A DNA stretch of 64,000 nt from NCBI RefSeq assembly GCF_947493565.1, contig NZ_CANLRG010000002.1:1-64000 (forward strand), in the 5' to 3' direction. Shown piece after piece: positions 7,862 through 17,793 of the stretch. The stretch's first letter is position 1. Every line of letters begins with the position of its first letter. This DNA is from an uncultured Lutibacter sp. Lineage in GTDB: Bacteria > Bacteroidota > Bacteroidia > Flavobacteriales > Flavobacteriaceae. Under the pieces are notes generated by a model. It was not told where the DNA came from, searched no databases, and saw only the letters and a list, made by a program, of their open reading frames with translations. The position numbers and the translations under genes are program-made.

Positions 7862-9865
7862 TTATTTATATGAACGAGTTTTTAATTCGATATCTTTAAA
7901 TTCTAATTGTTCTTTATGTAAAATAGCTTCGCTAGGTTTACCTGTGTATTCCCAAGCAGCAACATAAGCAAAGTTAGCGTCATCACGCTTAGCTTCACCA
8001 TCTTCAGTTACGTGTTCTTCACGGAAATGACCTCCACAAGATTCTTCACGGTGTAAAGCATCCTTAGCAAATAATTCACCCAATTCTAAGAAATCAGCTA
8101 CTCTACCTGCTTTTTCTAATTCAGGATTTAATTCATTTAAACTTCCTGGAACTTTTACGTTTTTCCAAAAATCTTCTCTAATTTCTCTAATTTCTTCAAT
8201 TGCTTCGGTTAATCCTTTTGCGTTACGAGCCATCCCTACTTTATTCCACATCACATTTCCTAATTTTTTGTGGTAATAATCTACAGAATGTGTTCCTTTA
8301 TTATTGATAAAGAACTCTAATTTATCTTTAATTTCTTTTTCAGCAGCATCAAATTCAGGTGAATCTGTAGAAATTTTGCCTGTTCTAATATCATCTGCTA
8401 AATAATCTCCTATGGTATAAGGAAGTACAAAATAACCATCTGCCAAACCTTGCATTAGAGCCGATGCTCCTAAACGATTGGCTCCGTGATCAGAGAAGTT
8501 AGCTTCTCCAATACAGTACAACCCAGGAACTGTTGTCATCAAATTATAATCAACCCAAACACCTCCCATAGTATAGTGTGTTGCAGGATAAATCATCATT
8601 GGTGTTTTGTAAGGATTTTCATCTACAATTTTCTCATACATTTGGAATAAGTTTCCATATTTAGCTTCAATAACTGCTTCCCCTAATTTGGTAATTTCTT
8701 CTTTTGAAGGGTTGTGCAACCCTTGAATTTTTGCTTTTTCACTACCATAACGTTGAATGGCAGCCGCAAAATCTAAATACACAGCTTCACCTGTTGCATT
8801 CACACCAAAACCAGCATCACAACGCTCTTTTGCAGCTCTAGATGCTACGTCACGAGGTACTAAGTTTCCAAATGCAGGGTATCTTCTTTCTAAATAATAA
8901 TCTCTATCTTCTTCAGCTATTTCAGTTGGTTTTAATTTTCCTTGCTGAATGGCTTTTGCATCTTCAATTTTAGCAGGAACCCAAATTCTACCATCATTAC
9001 GTAATGACTCAGACATTAAGGTTAATTTAGATTGGTAATCTCCTGAACGTGGAATACATGTTGGGTGAATTTGAGTAAAGCAAGGATTTGCAAAAAAAGC
9101 TCCTTTTTTATGAACTTTCCAAGCTGCTGTAGCATTAGAGCCCATTGCATTAGTTGATAAGAAATATACATTTCCATAGCCACCTGTAGCTATTACTACT
9201 GCGTGTGCTGAATGACGTTCAATTTCTCCTGTAACTAAATCACGTGCAATAATCCCTCTTGCTTTTCCATCAACTTTTACAACATCTAACATTTCATGAC
9301 GATTGAACATTTCAATCTTACCACGAGCAATTTGACGGTTCATCGCAGAATAACAACCTAATAATAATTGTTGCCCTGTTTGTCCTTTAGCATAAAAAGT
9401 TCTTGAAACTAGTACTCCACCAAACGAACGGTTGTCTAGTAGTCCACCATAATCACGTGCAAAAGGAACCCCTTGCGCAACACATTGATCTATAATAGCT
9501 CCTGAAACCTCTGCTAAACGGTGAACGTTTGCTTCTCGAGAACGGTAATCTCCTCCTTTAACAGTATCATAAAATAAGCGATAGTTAGAATCTCCATCAC
9601 CCATATAGTTTTTTGCTGCATTGATACCTCCTTGAGCAGCAATTGAATGTGCTCTACGTGGAGAATCTTGATATGCAAATGCTTTTACGTTATACCCTAA
9701 CTCAGCTAAAGTAGCAGCAGCTGAACCTCCTGCCAATCCTGTTCCCACCACAATAATGTCAATATTACGCTTGTTTGCTGGGTTAACTAGGTTAATTTTG
9801 TCTTTATAAATTGTCCATTTATCTTTTATTGGACCTTCTGGTACTCTTGAATTTAAAGTAGTCAT
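7862..9865 (-). CDS. sdhA: Succinate dehydrogenase/fumarate reductase flavoprotein subunit
   Basis: 667 residues, the longer Bacteroidota form. The FAD-binding [17 protein letters not shown] lies near residue 42; [15 protein letters not shown] carries the flavin-attachment histidine region; [22 protein letters not shown] and [15 protein letters not shown] are active-site and FAD blocks. It oxidises succinate to fumarate in the TCA cycle at the cytoplasmic face of complex II. The gene lies 12 nt after sdhC and 9 nt before sdhB, clearly one operon. Confidence 0.97.
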   Translation of the reverse strand: MTTLNSRVPEGPIKDKWTIYKDKINLVNPANKRNIDIIVVGTGLAGGSAAATLAELGYNVKAFAYQDSPRRAHSIAAQGGINAAKNYMGDGDSNYRLFYDTVKGGDYRSREANVHRLAEVSGAIIDQCVAQGVPFARDYGGLLDNRSFGGVLVSRTFYAKGQTGQQLLLGCYSAMNRQIARGKIEMFNRHEMLDVVKVDGKARGIIARDLVTGEIERHSAHAVVIATGGYGNVYFLSTNAMGSNATAAWKVHKKGAFFANPCFTQIHPTCIPRSGDYQSKLTLMSESLRNDGRIWVPAKIEDAKAIQQGKLKPTEIAEEDRDYYLERRYPAFGNLVPRDVASRAAKERCDAGFGVNATGEAVYLDFAAAIQRYGSEKAKIQGLHNPSKEEITKLGEAVIEAKYGNLFQMYEKIVDENPYKTPMMIYPATHYTMGGVWVDYNLMTTVPGLYCIGEANFSDHGANRLGASALMQGLADGYFVLPYTIGDYLADDIRTGKISTDSPEFDAAEKEIKDKLEFFINNKGTHSVDYYHKKLGNVMWNKVGMARNAKGLTEAIEEIREIREDFWKNVKVPGSLNELNPELEKAGRVADFLELGELFAKDALHREESCGGHFREEHVTEDGEAKRDDANFAYVAAWEYTGKPSEAILHKEQLEFKDIELKTRSYK

Positions 9866-9877
9866 ATTCTCTTAAGA

Positions 9878-10537
9878 TTAATGGTTAAAATGGTGATATA
9901 ATGCAATAATAATAAATCCTAAAGGAATTACAATTGAATAAATAACCCCAAGATTTTTAACACATTTAGTATATTTATTATTAAACCCTATTGATTGAAA
10001 AGCTGATTGAAAACCATGTAATAAATGCAGTGCTAATAAAACAAATGCAACTACATAGATTCCAACTTTTACTGGGCTCATAAATTTGTGCTGTAATTCT
10101 CCAAAATAACGAGTTGGGTCTTCTGGTAAAAACTCAACGTATTTATGGTTTATTTCTGGAATCCAAAAATCGATAAAATGGATTACAATAAATATTAAAA
10201 TTACACCACCACTAATTGCCATATTTCTTGACATCCAAGAAGCACTTGCAGCTCCATTGAATTTAGTGTATTTAATATTTCTTGCTTTTCTATTCTTTAA
10301 CTCTAAAACAAATCCCATAACAAAATGAAAAACAACACCAAAAATTAGAACAGGTTGCAGTGCAAATTGGACTAAGGAGTTTGTTCCCATAAAATGGGAT
10401 AATTCGTTAAATAAATCCTCACTAAATAAGGAAGTTATGTTTACCGCTAAATGAATAATTAAGAAGAAAATAAGGAAGAGTGCAGACAATGCCATAGCCA
10501 CTTTCCTTGCGATTGATGAAGATAAAAATCCGCTCAT
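9878..10537 (-). CDS. sdhC: Succinate dehydrogenase cytochrome b (membrane anchor) subunit
   Basis: 219 residues with five hydrophobic helices and histidines in or near them (IIHLAVN, FHFVMGF, VIHFIDFW, LHLLHGF), as in single-subunit diheme type-B cytochromes of Bacteroidota succinate dehydrogenases. It anchors SdhAB in the cytoplasmic membrane and reduces quinone (menaquinone is the usual quinone of this phylum). First gene of sdhCAB, preceded by a -7 element 26 nt upstream. Confidence 0.93.
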   Translation of the reverse strand: MSGFLSSSIARKVAMALSALFLIFFLIIHLAVNITSLFSEDLFNELSHFMGTNSLVQFALQPVLIFGVVFHFVMGFVLELKNRKARNIKYTKFNGAASASWMSRNMAISGGVILIFIVIHFIDFWIPEINHKYVEFLPEDPTRYFGELQHKFMSPVKVGIYVVAFVLLALHLLHGFQSAFQSIGFNNKYTKCVKNLGVIYSIVIPLGFIIIALYHHFNH

Positions 10538-10562
10538 TTTTTATTTAATTTTTATAAAGATA

Positions 10563-10570
10563 CAAAGATA
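10563..10570 (-). promoter_or_regulatory. -7 element of the sdh operon, TATCTTTG
   Basis: CAAAGATA on the plus strand reads TATCTTTG on the minus strand, a match to TAnnTTTG, 26 nt before the sdhC start. A CAA (TTG on the minus strand) lies 25 nt further upstream, a slightly long -33 spacing. Confidence 0.6.
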
Positions 10571-10692
10571 CTATTTACTTTTTTGTTTAAAAACACAATT
10601 TAACTTATCAACGCTATTTAGAATGATTTTAAAAAATTGATTAAAAAAGCATACATTAGTACATTCTAAAACAACTAATTATAAAGACTGTC

Positions 10693-13600
10693 ATGAAAAA
10701 TTTAATTCTATTATTTTTATTAATCTCATTACCAATAAATGCCCAACAACTAGATATTTCATTATTAAAAAATATGAAAACTCGAGCTATTGGCCCTGCA
10801 GGTATGAGTGGCAGGGTGACTTCAATTGATGTTGTAAACAATAATCCAGAAATTATTTATGTTGGAACAGCCTCTGGAGGCTTATGGAAATCTGAAAGTG
10901 GTGGTGTAGATTGGAAACCTATTTTTGACCAACAAGCTGTAACATCTATTGGAGCTATTGCTATTCAACAAAACAACCCCGACGTTATTTGGGTTGGTAC
11001 TGGTGAAGGCAATCCAAGAAATAGCTTAACTGGAGGATACGGACTTTATAAAAGTTTAGATGCAGGCAAAACTTGGCAACTAGTTGGCTTACAAAAAACA
11101 CGCAATATTCATAGAATTATTATTGATAAAGACCATCCCAATACAGTATACGTAGGTGCTATTGGTTCTCCTTGGGGAGAACACCCTGAGCGCGGAGTTT
11201 TTAAAACAACCGATGGAGGTAAAACTTGGGAAAAATCATTATTTGTCAATAACAAAACAGGTTGTGCAGATTTGGTTGTAGACCCAACTAACCCTAATAA
11301 ATTAATAGCTGCAATGTGGCAGCATGAAAGAAAACCTTGGACATTTAATTCTGGAGGTGAAGGCTCTGGATTATATATCACTGTAGATGGTGGTTCAACT
11401 TGGAAAAAACTATCAGAAAAAGAGGGGCTTCCTAAAGGCAATCTAGGAAGAATTGGAATTGCAATTGCTCCAAGTAATACAAAATTTATCTATGCTTTGG
11501 TTGAAGCTAAAAAAAATGCATTATATAAATCTGAAGATGGTGGTTTTAATTGGAAAATGATCAATGATAAATCAAGTGGAAGAGGTTCTGGTGGAATTGG
11601 TAACAGACCTTTTTATTATTCCGACATACATGTAGATCCTTCTAATGAAAATAGAATTTATTCAGTTTTCACCTATGTAAATGTTAGTGAAGATGGTGGA
11701 AAAACATTTAAACAACTAATGCCAGCTTATGGAACTGAAAAAGGAGTGCACCCCGATCATCATGCTTGGTGGATTCATCCAAAAGATTCAAATTTTATGA
11801 TTGATGGAAATGATGGTGGCTTGTACATTACAAGAGACAAAGGTAAAACTTGGCGTTTTGCAGAAAATATTCCTGTAGCACAATTTTATCACATAAATGT
11901 AGATAACGAATTTCCATACAATGTTTATGGGGGTATGCAAGATAATGGTTCTTGGGTTGGTCCAGCTTATGTATTAAAATCTCAAGGAATAAGAAACGCT
12001 TATTGGCAAGAATTAATGTTTGGTGATGGTTTTGACGTGGTTCCTGATCCAAAAAATTCTCGTTACGGCTATGGCATGTCTCAACAAGGCTATGTTGGGC
12101 GATACGATCGTATTACGGGAAATGCTAAAATGATTCGTCCAACACACCCAAACCCTGATGTAAAACTACGTTTTAATTGGAATTCAGCCATTGCTTTAAA
12201 CCCGCATGATAACGAAACCATTTATTTTGGAAGTCAGTTTGTACATAAATCTTCGGACAAGGGATATACTTGGGAAATCATTTCACCAGATTTAACAACT
12301 AATAATAAAAACAAACAAAAACAACATGAGAGTGGTGGTATTACTATGGATGCAACGGGAGCCGAAAATCATTGTACAATTTTAGCAATAGAACCAAGTT
12401 CATTAGATGAACAACTAATATGGGTTGGAACCGATGATGGAAATGTACAACTAACCAAAGACAACGGCAACACATGGGTAAATGTTACTAAAAATATAAA
12501 AGGAATGCCTAAAGAAGCTTGGATTCCTCAAATTAGGGCATCTAAATTCAATAAAGGTGAAGCTTATGTAGTAGTTAACAATTATCGTCAATTTGATTTT
12601 AAACCTTATTTATTTAGAACACGTGATTTTGGAAAGACTTGGGAAAATATACTTGAAAACAAAAAAGAAACTTTTGGTTATACACTTTCTATAATTCAAG
12701 ATTTAGAAGAACCCAATTTACTTTTTTTAGGAACTGAATATGGCTTGTATATAAGCATAGATGAAGGAAAAAATTGGGCAAAATGGACGCATAATTTTCC
12801 AACAGTTTCTACTATGGATTTAGCTATTCAACCACGTGAACATGACTTGGTAATTGGAACTTTTGGTAGAGCTGCCTATATTTTAGATGATATTAGACCT
12901 TTAAGAGCCATCGCTAAAGAAGGAAAACAACTTTTAGAAAAACCTTTATATTTATTTAAACCACCTACTGCATTTATTACCCAAAACCAAGAACCTTCTG
13001 GAACTCGTTTTGGAGCAAATGCTATTTTTAATGGTGAAAATAGAGCAAGAGGAGCTATGATTACCTATAGTATTAACAAACCAGATACTACAAAAAATTC
13101 AACTTTAAAATCCGAATCATCTAAAAAACCTGCGGTAAAATTCGACTCCATATTTTTTGAATTTTACAATGATAAACTTGAGTTAATTAGAACAATTACT
13201 AAAAAAGCTCCAAAAGAAAATGGAGTGCATAAACTATATTGGCAATTAGGAGAAAAAGGTAAAAGAAGACCTTCAAGAAGAAAAATTCAGAAAACTAATA
13301 TTGAACCTAGAGGGGTTACTGTTTTACCTGGAACTTATACTATGAAAGCCCATTTTGGAAATATAACTGTTTCGGAAAAAATTACCGTTAATTATGATCC
13401 AAGAGTTGAAATGCCTATAGAAGTTTTAAAAAGTAAATACCAATTATTAAAACAACTAGAAACAAAAATAGGAGTTGCTGGTGATGCCACTCAACAATTA
13501 ATTACCTCTAAAGAAATTGTTGAAGATTACCAAAAAAGAATAAAAGCTCAAGATTCAAAAGAAAAGCATAAAGAACTATTAAAAGCCCATTCTGAAATAT

Positions 13601-13902
13601 TAAATAAAATAAATACTTTGTTGGATGAAATGCTTGGCAAAGAAGATAAAAGACAAGGAATTACCGCTTCTGAATTTCCAAGTACTATTTCATATTTGTA
13701 CACGGCAAGAAGTTATGTAAACTCTTTACTTCAAAAACCAGGAAAAACTGAAATGACCTTAGTAAAAAATGCGGATGAAAAAGTAGGTACTGTTATTTCT
13801 AAAATTAATAAATTTTATAATAAAGACTGGATTGCATATCAAAAATCGGTAGAAAGTTTAAATCTATCACCATTTAAAGAAATTAAAAAATTAAACTACT
13901 AA
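10693..13902 (+). CDS. Large secreted BNR/VPS10 (sortilin-like) beta-propeller protein
   Basis: 1069 residues with a Sec signal peptide ending near ISLPINAQQ. At least ten Asp-box (BNR) motifs of the S/T-x-D-x-G-x-T-W kind are readable, for example SLDAGKTWQ, TTDGGKTWE, TVDGGSTWK, TRDKGKTWR, SSDKGYTWE, TRDFGKTWE and SIDEGKNWA, spread over residues 70-710, giving one or two propellers. Residues 720-1069 form a separate C-terminal part ending in a helical, charged segment. Such proteins are often annotated as glycosyl hydrolases, but Asp boxes only mark the fold; no sialidase active site is evident. Likely periplasmic or outer surface. It has a convergent paralogue at 13967-16747. Confidence 0.85.
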   Translation: MKNLILLFLLISLPINAQQLDISLLKNMKTRAIGPAGMSGRVTSIDVVNNNPEIIYVGTASGGLWKSESGGVDWKPIFDQQAVTSIGAIAIQQNNPDVIWVGTGEGNPRNSLTGGYGLYKSLDAGKTWQLVGLQKTRNIHRIIIDKDHPNTVYVGAIGSPWGEHPERGVFKTTDGGKTWEKSLFVNNKTGCADLVVDPTNPNKLIAAMWQHERKPWTFNSGGEGSGLYITVDGGSTWKKLSEKEGLPKGNLGRIGIAIAPSNTKFIYALVEAKKNALYKSEDGGFNWKMINDKSSGRGSGGIGNRPFYYSDIHVDPSNENRIYSVFTYVNVSEDGGKTFKQLMPAYGTEKGVHPDHHAWWIHPKDSNFMIDGNDGGLYITRDKGKTWRFAENIPVAQFYHINVDNEFPYNVYGGMQDNGSWVGPAYVLKSQGIRNAYWQELMFGDGFDVVPDPKNSRYGYGMSQQGYVGRYDRITGNAKMIRPTHPNPDVKLRFNWNSAIALNPHDNETIYFGSQFVHKSSDKGYTWEIISPDLTTNNKNKQKQHESGGITMDATGAENHCTILAIEPSSLDEQLIWVGTDDGNVQLTKDNGNTWVNVTKNIKGMPKEAWIPQIRASKFNKGEAYVVVNNYRQFDFKPYLFRTRDFGKTWENILENKKETFGYTLSIIQDLEEPNLLFLGTEYGLYISIDEGKNWAKWTHNFPTVSTMDLAIQPREHDLVIGTFGRAAYILDDIRPLRAIAKEGKQLLEKPLYLFKPPTAFITQNQEPSGTRFGANAIFNGENRARGAMITYSINKPDTTKNSTLKSESSKKPAVKFDSIFFEFYNDKLELIRTITKKAPKENGVHKLYWQLGEKGKRRPSRRKIQKTNIEPRGVTVLPGTYTMKAHFGNITVSEKITVNYDPRVEMPIEVLKSKYQLLKQLETKIGVAGDATQQLITSKEIVEDYQKRIKAQDSKEKHKELLKAHSEILNKINTLLDEMLGKEDKRQGITASEFPSTISYLYTARSYVNSLLQKPGKTEMTLVKNADEKVGTVISKINKFYNKDWIAYQKSVESLNLSPFKEIKKLNY

Positions 13903-13904
13903 AA

Positions 13905-13943
13905 AATAACCCCATCAGATTTTTTAAATCTGATGGGGTTATT
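13905..13943. terminator. Strong bidirectional terminator between the two propeller genes
   Basis: An 18-bp perfect stem AATAACCCCATCAGATTT / AAATCTGATGGGGTTATT (13905-13922 and 13926-13943) with a 3-nt T loop, A-rich before and AT-rich after. It lies between the stops of two convergent genes. Confidence 0.92.
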
Positions 13944-13966
13944 AATAATTGGTTAACGTGGTTATT

Positions 13967-16747
13967 TTAATTAATTATAAGTGCTTTTTCTGAAGTTCCT
14001 TTAGAATTAGAAATTTTAACTATATATTTTCCTTTAGGTAAATAATAACTTCCATTTTGGGCTTCTTTTACAGCTATATCTTGCTTTTCAAAGTGTTTTT
14101 TTACACTTTGTTTATCAACTGAAACATTATAATTAAAGTAATTAAAACCTTTATCTGCCTCTACTTTATAACTTTTTAATTTGATACCATTTTCAGCTAA
14201 AATATCAATTGTATACTTTCCAGAACTAGCAACATAGTAAGAGATAGTAACCTTAGGTTCATAAACATCATACCATTGACTCCAAGAGCTTCCCCATCTC
14301 GATGAAAAACGAACAGCAGGAACTTCTATAATTGAAATCTCTTTATTATTAATAGAATTAAACTTTTGTAATGCAGCAATGTTTGCTTTATAAATTGAAC
14401 GTCCATGAGTACCAATTACTAAATCTTTTGCTTCCTTTTGAATTACTAAATCGTGAATTGCAACTTTTGGCAATCCTTTAGAAAATAATTGCCAATTTTC
14501 ACCTTTATCAAAACTTACATAAGCTTCATTATCTGTTCCTAAATACAGTATATTTTCATCGGCAGGATCTTCTTTAATAACATTTATTGGATAATTTGGC
14601 AATTGACTTCCAATATTCTTCCACGTGACTCCTTTATCTTCACTTACATACACATACGGTTTAAAATCATCATTTCTATAACCATTTAAGGTTACATAAA
14701 CTCTATCATTTTCATGTTGTGAAGCAATTACTCTAGAAACCCAAAGACCTTGAGGTAAATTATCAGAAATTCTTTTCCAAGTAGCACCTCCGTTTTCAGT
14801 TATATTAACATAACCGTCATCACTTCCAACATAAATAAAACCAAATTGAAAAGGACTTTCAGAAATACTTGTTAAAGTACCATAAGGAACATTACCTTTT
14901 TTACCACCCGTAGTTAAATCGTCAGAAATTACATCAAAAGTAGCTCCTTGATCCATTGACCTTAACAACTTATTTGCTCCCATATATAAGATATCTTGAT
15001 TGTGTGGAGATAATAAAATTGGAGTTTGCCAATTATAACGGTATGGTGTATCACCTAATTCATGAGTTGGATGAATACTCATGCGTTCTTTTGTTTTTAA
15101 ATTATAACGGAAATAGTATCCAAATTGAGACCCTGAATACACAATATTATTATCTCTATTATCAATTTGAACTTGCATACCATCACCTCCTCCAATACTT
15201 TTATATGGATAATTTCCACTACTCTCCCAACGTTTAGATGCTTCATAATTACTTGGTCCATACCAAACCCCATTATCTTGTAATCCTCCAAATACATTGT
15301 AAGGTTTTTGACTATCTACATTTATATAATAGAATTGCCCAACTGCTGGTGAATTATTTTTAATCCAATTTTCACCATCATCGTACGTAATATTTATACC
15401 ACCATCGTTACCATCAATTATATGACCTTCTAAATTTGGATTTACCCAAAGTGCTTGATGATCTGAGTGTACATTTTCTTTTCCGATTGAACTAAAGTTT
15501 TCTCCACCATCATCAGATCTTAATAATGGAACTCCTCCAATGTAAATTTTATTTTGGTTAGATGAATTAACAGCAATAATTCCAAAATAATAACCATAAG
15601 AACTATACATTCCATCCAAATAGCCTTTGTGAGTTTTGTTCCATGTTTTTCCACCATCGTCAGATTTATATACCTCAGCGCCTATTACTTCCGAATTTAA
15701 TAAAACAAAATTGGCATCTTCTAAATATATAGCTAAATCACTAGGCTTAATTTTTCCTTTTCTAATAGAGGTTTTTACATTTTCGGCTGAATATTTTCTA
15801 TCAAAATTATGAACTCTCAAATATGTGTTTAATTCTTTATTGTCTAATCTCAAAAAATCTTCTTTAGACATTTTTTTAAAATCATTCTTTTTCAATCCTT
15901 GTTCTTTCTTCTTTTCTTTTTCAGGTCTCATAAATTGATTGTCTAACAAAGCATATATCACCTCATCATTAAACGCAGCCAAACCAATTCTTCCAATACC
16001 ACTCCCTGTTGGAAATCCATTTTTTTCAGTAGTTATTTTTTCCCAAGTTGAACCTGCGTCAGTACTTTTATAAATTGCTGAGTGTTTTCCATCTCCATCA
16101 AAGTTCCAGGCTTTTCTTATTCGTTCCCAAGAAGCAGCATAAAGCACATTAGAATTATTTGGTGATACGCTTATATCTATTACACCTGTATTTTCATCTA
16201 TAAACAACACATTTTTCCAAGTTATTCCTCCGTCAATTGTTTTATATATTCCACGTTCTTTATTTGTTGTATATAAATTGCCTATCACTCCAACAACTAC
16301 TTCATTTGGATTATTTTTATTGATAATAATTCTGCCAATATGCTGAGAATTTTTTAAGCCAACATTTTCCCAAGTTTTTCCTTTATTGGTACTTTTTAAA
16401 ATTCCAATTCCAGAATAAGATGAACGCGAAGAATTACTTTCACCAGTTCCAACCCAAATAGTGCCATTTTTCCAATCTATCGCAATATCTCCCATATTTT
16501 GAGTTGGAGCATTTTCTGAAATTGGAGTAAATGTTGTTCCATTGTTATTGGTATACCAAAGACCTCCTGAGGCATAGGCCACATAAAATTCTGAAGGTTT
16601 TTGTGGGTTCACATCTACATCTACTACACGACCACTCATAATTGAAGGTCCAATATTGGTAAAGGATACATTTTTTACTAAAGAAGTTTGTGCGTTTAAT
16701 CCTAAAAAAATTAGTAGCATCGAAAACAGTAAGGTTATTTTTTTCAT
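13967..16747 (-). CDS. Large secreted BNR/VPS10 beta-propeller protein, paralogue of the convergent gene
   Basis: 926 residues with a signal peptide (MKKITLLFSMLLIFLGLNAQ). Asp boxes include STNKGKTWE, TIDGGITWK, STDAGSTWE, SDDGGKTWN, SMDQGATFD, TENGGATWK, SEDKGVTWK and SFDKGENWQ. The opening NIGPSIMSGRVVDVDVNPQ and the block IDGNDGGINIT align with AIGPAGMSGRVTSIDVV and IDGNDGGLYIT of the 1069-residue protein, so they are paralogues. A lysine-rich insert of about 85 residues (near 275-360, KEKKKEQGLKKNDFKK) breaks the propeller between two Asp boxes and has no counterpart in the other protein. The C-terminus has a small beta domain with ASSGKYTIDI and no clear T9SS signal. Substrate or partner unknown. 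Confidence 0.85.
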   Translation of the reverse strand: MKKITLLFSMLLIFLGLNAQTSLVKNVSFTNIGPSIMSGRVVDVDVNPQKPSEFYVAYASGGLWYTNNNGTTFTPISENAPTQNMGDIAIDWKNGTIWVGTGESNSSRSSYSGIGILKSTNKGKTWENVGLKNSQHIGRIIINKNNPNEVVVGVIGNLYTTNKERGIYKTIDGGITWKNVLFIDENTGVIDISVSPNNSNVLYAASWERIRKAWNFDGDGKHSAIYKSTDAGSTWEKITTEKNGFPTGSGIGRIGLAAFNDEVIYALLDNQFMRPEKEKKKEQGLKKNDFKKMSKEDFLRLDNKELNTYLRVHNFDRKYSAENVKTSIRKGKIKPSDLAIYLEDANFVLLNSEVIGAEVYKSDDGGKTWNKTHKGYLDGMYSSYGYYFGIIAVNSSNQNKIYIGGVPLLRSDDGGENFSSIGKENVHSDHQALWVNPNLEGHIIDGNDGGINITYDDGENWIKNNSPAVGQFYYINVDSQKPYNVFGGLQDNGVWYGPSNYEASKRWESSGNYPYKSIGGGDGMQVQIDNRDNNIVYSGSQFGYYFRYNLKTKERMSIHPTHELGDTPYRYNWQTPILLSPHNQDILYMGANKLLRSMDQGATFDVISDDLTTGGKKGNVPYGTLTSISESPFQFGFIYVGSDDGYVNITENGGATWKRISDNLPQGLWVSRVIASQHENDRVYVTLNGYRNDDFKPYVYVSEDKGVTWKNIGSQLPNYPINVIKEDPADENILYLGTDNEAYVSFDKGENWQLFSKGLPKVAIHDLVIQKEAKDLVIGTHGRSIYKANIAALQKFNSINNKEISIIEVPAVRFSSRWGSSWSQWYDVYEPKVTISYYVASSGKYTIDILAENGIKLKSYKVEADKGFNYFNYNVSVDKQSVKKHFEKQDIAVKEAQNGSYYLPKGKYIVKISNSKGTSEKALIIN

Positions 16748-16798
16748 TTTAAAAAGTTGGTGTTTAGTTTAAGTTGTACACCTATTTGGTGTAAAACT

Positions 16799-16806
16799 CA
16801 AATTTA
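16799..16806 (-). promoter_or_regulatory. -7 element TAAATTTG and leader hairpin for the 926-residue propeller gene
   Basis: CAAATTTA reads TAAATTTG on the minus strand, 52 nt before the start. Between it and the ATG lies a short inverted repeat TACACC-TATTT-GGTGTA (16777-16793), which would form a hairpin near the 5' end of the mRNA or act as an operator. No -33 TTG is seen. Confidence 0.45.
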
Positions 16807-16855
16807 TCATTATAAAAAATGATTGAAGCACGCTATTTCTTAAAATTTTCTTAAA

Positions 16856-17680
16856 TTAAAAGGTGTGGTGTAAAATTAAAAAAGGAGTTGTAGAGTAATA
16901 TTTAATATTATTAATATTAGGTCTAAAAAGAATTTGCTCAAATAAATTTAAATTTTTAGCTGCCATTACTATTAAATTTACAGCTGTTTTATCTACAAAA
17001 TTTTCGATAGCAATTTCAAAATTTTCATTAATTTCATTATGAAAACTGTGATTTTTATCTTTAAAATAATCACATAAAGTTTCTTTGTTCCAAACTTGTT
17101 CTTTATCTAAGTTATTATTTGTCTTAGCTAAATATACAAAGTGAATGCTTGATTCTTTAAAATTTAAAATATTAGTACCATTTTGCAATAACTTGGCTTC
17201 GTAAAAGTTAGTATAATCCGTTGGAAAAGCTATCTTTTGCAAACCATTATATCTAGCTTTGCTAGGAACAGCTAAAACAGAACATTTTACTTTTGTAATT
17301 ATATCTTCAGAAACAGACCCAATACTTTTATCTGTTTTAGCAGATAATCCTTTTGTTCCTATAACAATAAGTCCAATACTTTTTTCTTTTACAATATCTC
17401 TTGTTGCATTTACGATGTTTGAATTGATAAAAGTTGGGTGAAAAGTATGGTTTTTAGCTAATTTTTTTGCTTTTATTTTAAGAAGTAAATTATCAAATTC
17501 TTTGGCGGGATTGATTACATCTTTAATAGCTTTAGAGTTGTTTTTAAAAGATCTATTTTTACTATTAGGAGTATTTAATAAATAAAAAATACTTTCCTTG
17601 TCCTTATATAAAGTAAGAATATACTCTATAGAATTCCAAGAACTCTCTGAAAAATCAGTTAAAATTAAGATGTTTTTCAT
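16856..17680 (-). CDS. Universal stress protein, tandem UspA domains
   Basis: 274 residues with two UspA-like halves. The first opens MKNILILTDFSESSWNS and holds the nucleotide-binding signature GTKGLSAKTDKSIGSVSE (G-x2-G-x-G-S type) about residues 110-135. The second half (from KIAFPTDYTNFYEAK, near 150) lacks a clear glycine motif and is probably non-binding. Cytoplasmic stress or energy-state protein. It sits directly downstream of the receiver-CRP regulator gene on the same strand but has its own promoter: a -7 element 18 nt upstream and an FNR-like inverted repeat at about -41. Control by that regulator is a strong inference. Confidence 0.9.
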   Translation of the reverse strand: MKNILILTDFSESSWNSIEYILTLYKDKESIFYLLNTPNSKNRSFKNNSKAIKDVINPAKEFDNLLLKIKAKKLAKNHTFHPTFINSNIVNATRDIVKEKSIGLIVIGTKGLSAKTDKSIGSVSEDIITKVKCSVLAVPSKARYNGLQKIAFPTDYTNFYEAKLLQNGTNILNFKESSIHFVYLAKTNNNLDKEQVWNKETLCDYFKDKNHSFHNEINENFEIAIENFVDKTAVNLIVMAAKNLNLFEQILFRPNINNIKYYSTTPFLILHHTF

Positions 17681-17697
17681 TTACTTTATTATTGATA

Positions 17698-17705
17698 CAA
17701 ACTTA
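17698..17705 (-). promoter_or_regulatory. -7 element TAAGTTTG of the usp promoter
   Basis: CAAACTTA on the plus strand is TAAGTTTG on the minus strand, 18 nt before the usp start. No -33 TTG is present at the usual distance, which fits an activator-dependent promoter. Confidence 0.6.
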
Positions 17706-17728
17706 TAGAAAGGTGCATTAATAATAAA

Positions 17729-17740
17729 TGACATCGGTCA
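17729..17740 (-). promoter_or_regulatory. FNR/CRP-like operator TGAC-ATCG-GTCA upstream of usp
   Basis: A perfect 4-4-4 inverted repeat TGACATCGGTCA. Taking the -7 element at 17698-17705 as the promoter, the start of transcription falls near 17694 and the repeat centre (17734.5) lies about 40-41 bp upstream, the classic class II position of CRP/FNR activators. The gene ending 54 bp further on (17794) encodes a CRP/FNR-type DNA-binding protein. Confidence 0.55.
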
Positions 17741-17793
17741 GTGAAATTTTAGACCATTAAAAAGCAAAATAATGAAAACAAAATTGACAAAAA

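Noticed and set aside
10693-16747. Sialidase or glycosyl hydrolase activity for the propeller proteins
   Set aside because: Asp boxes mark the propeller fold; no sialidase Arg triad or RIP motif was seen.
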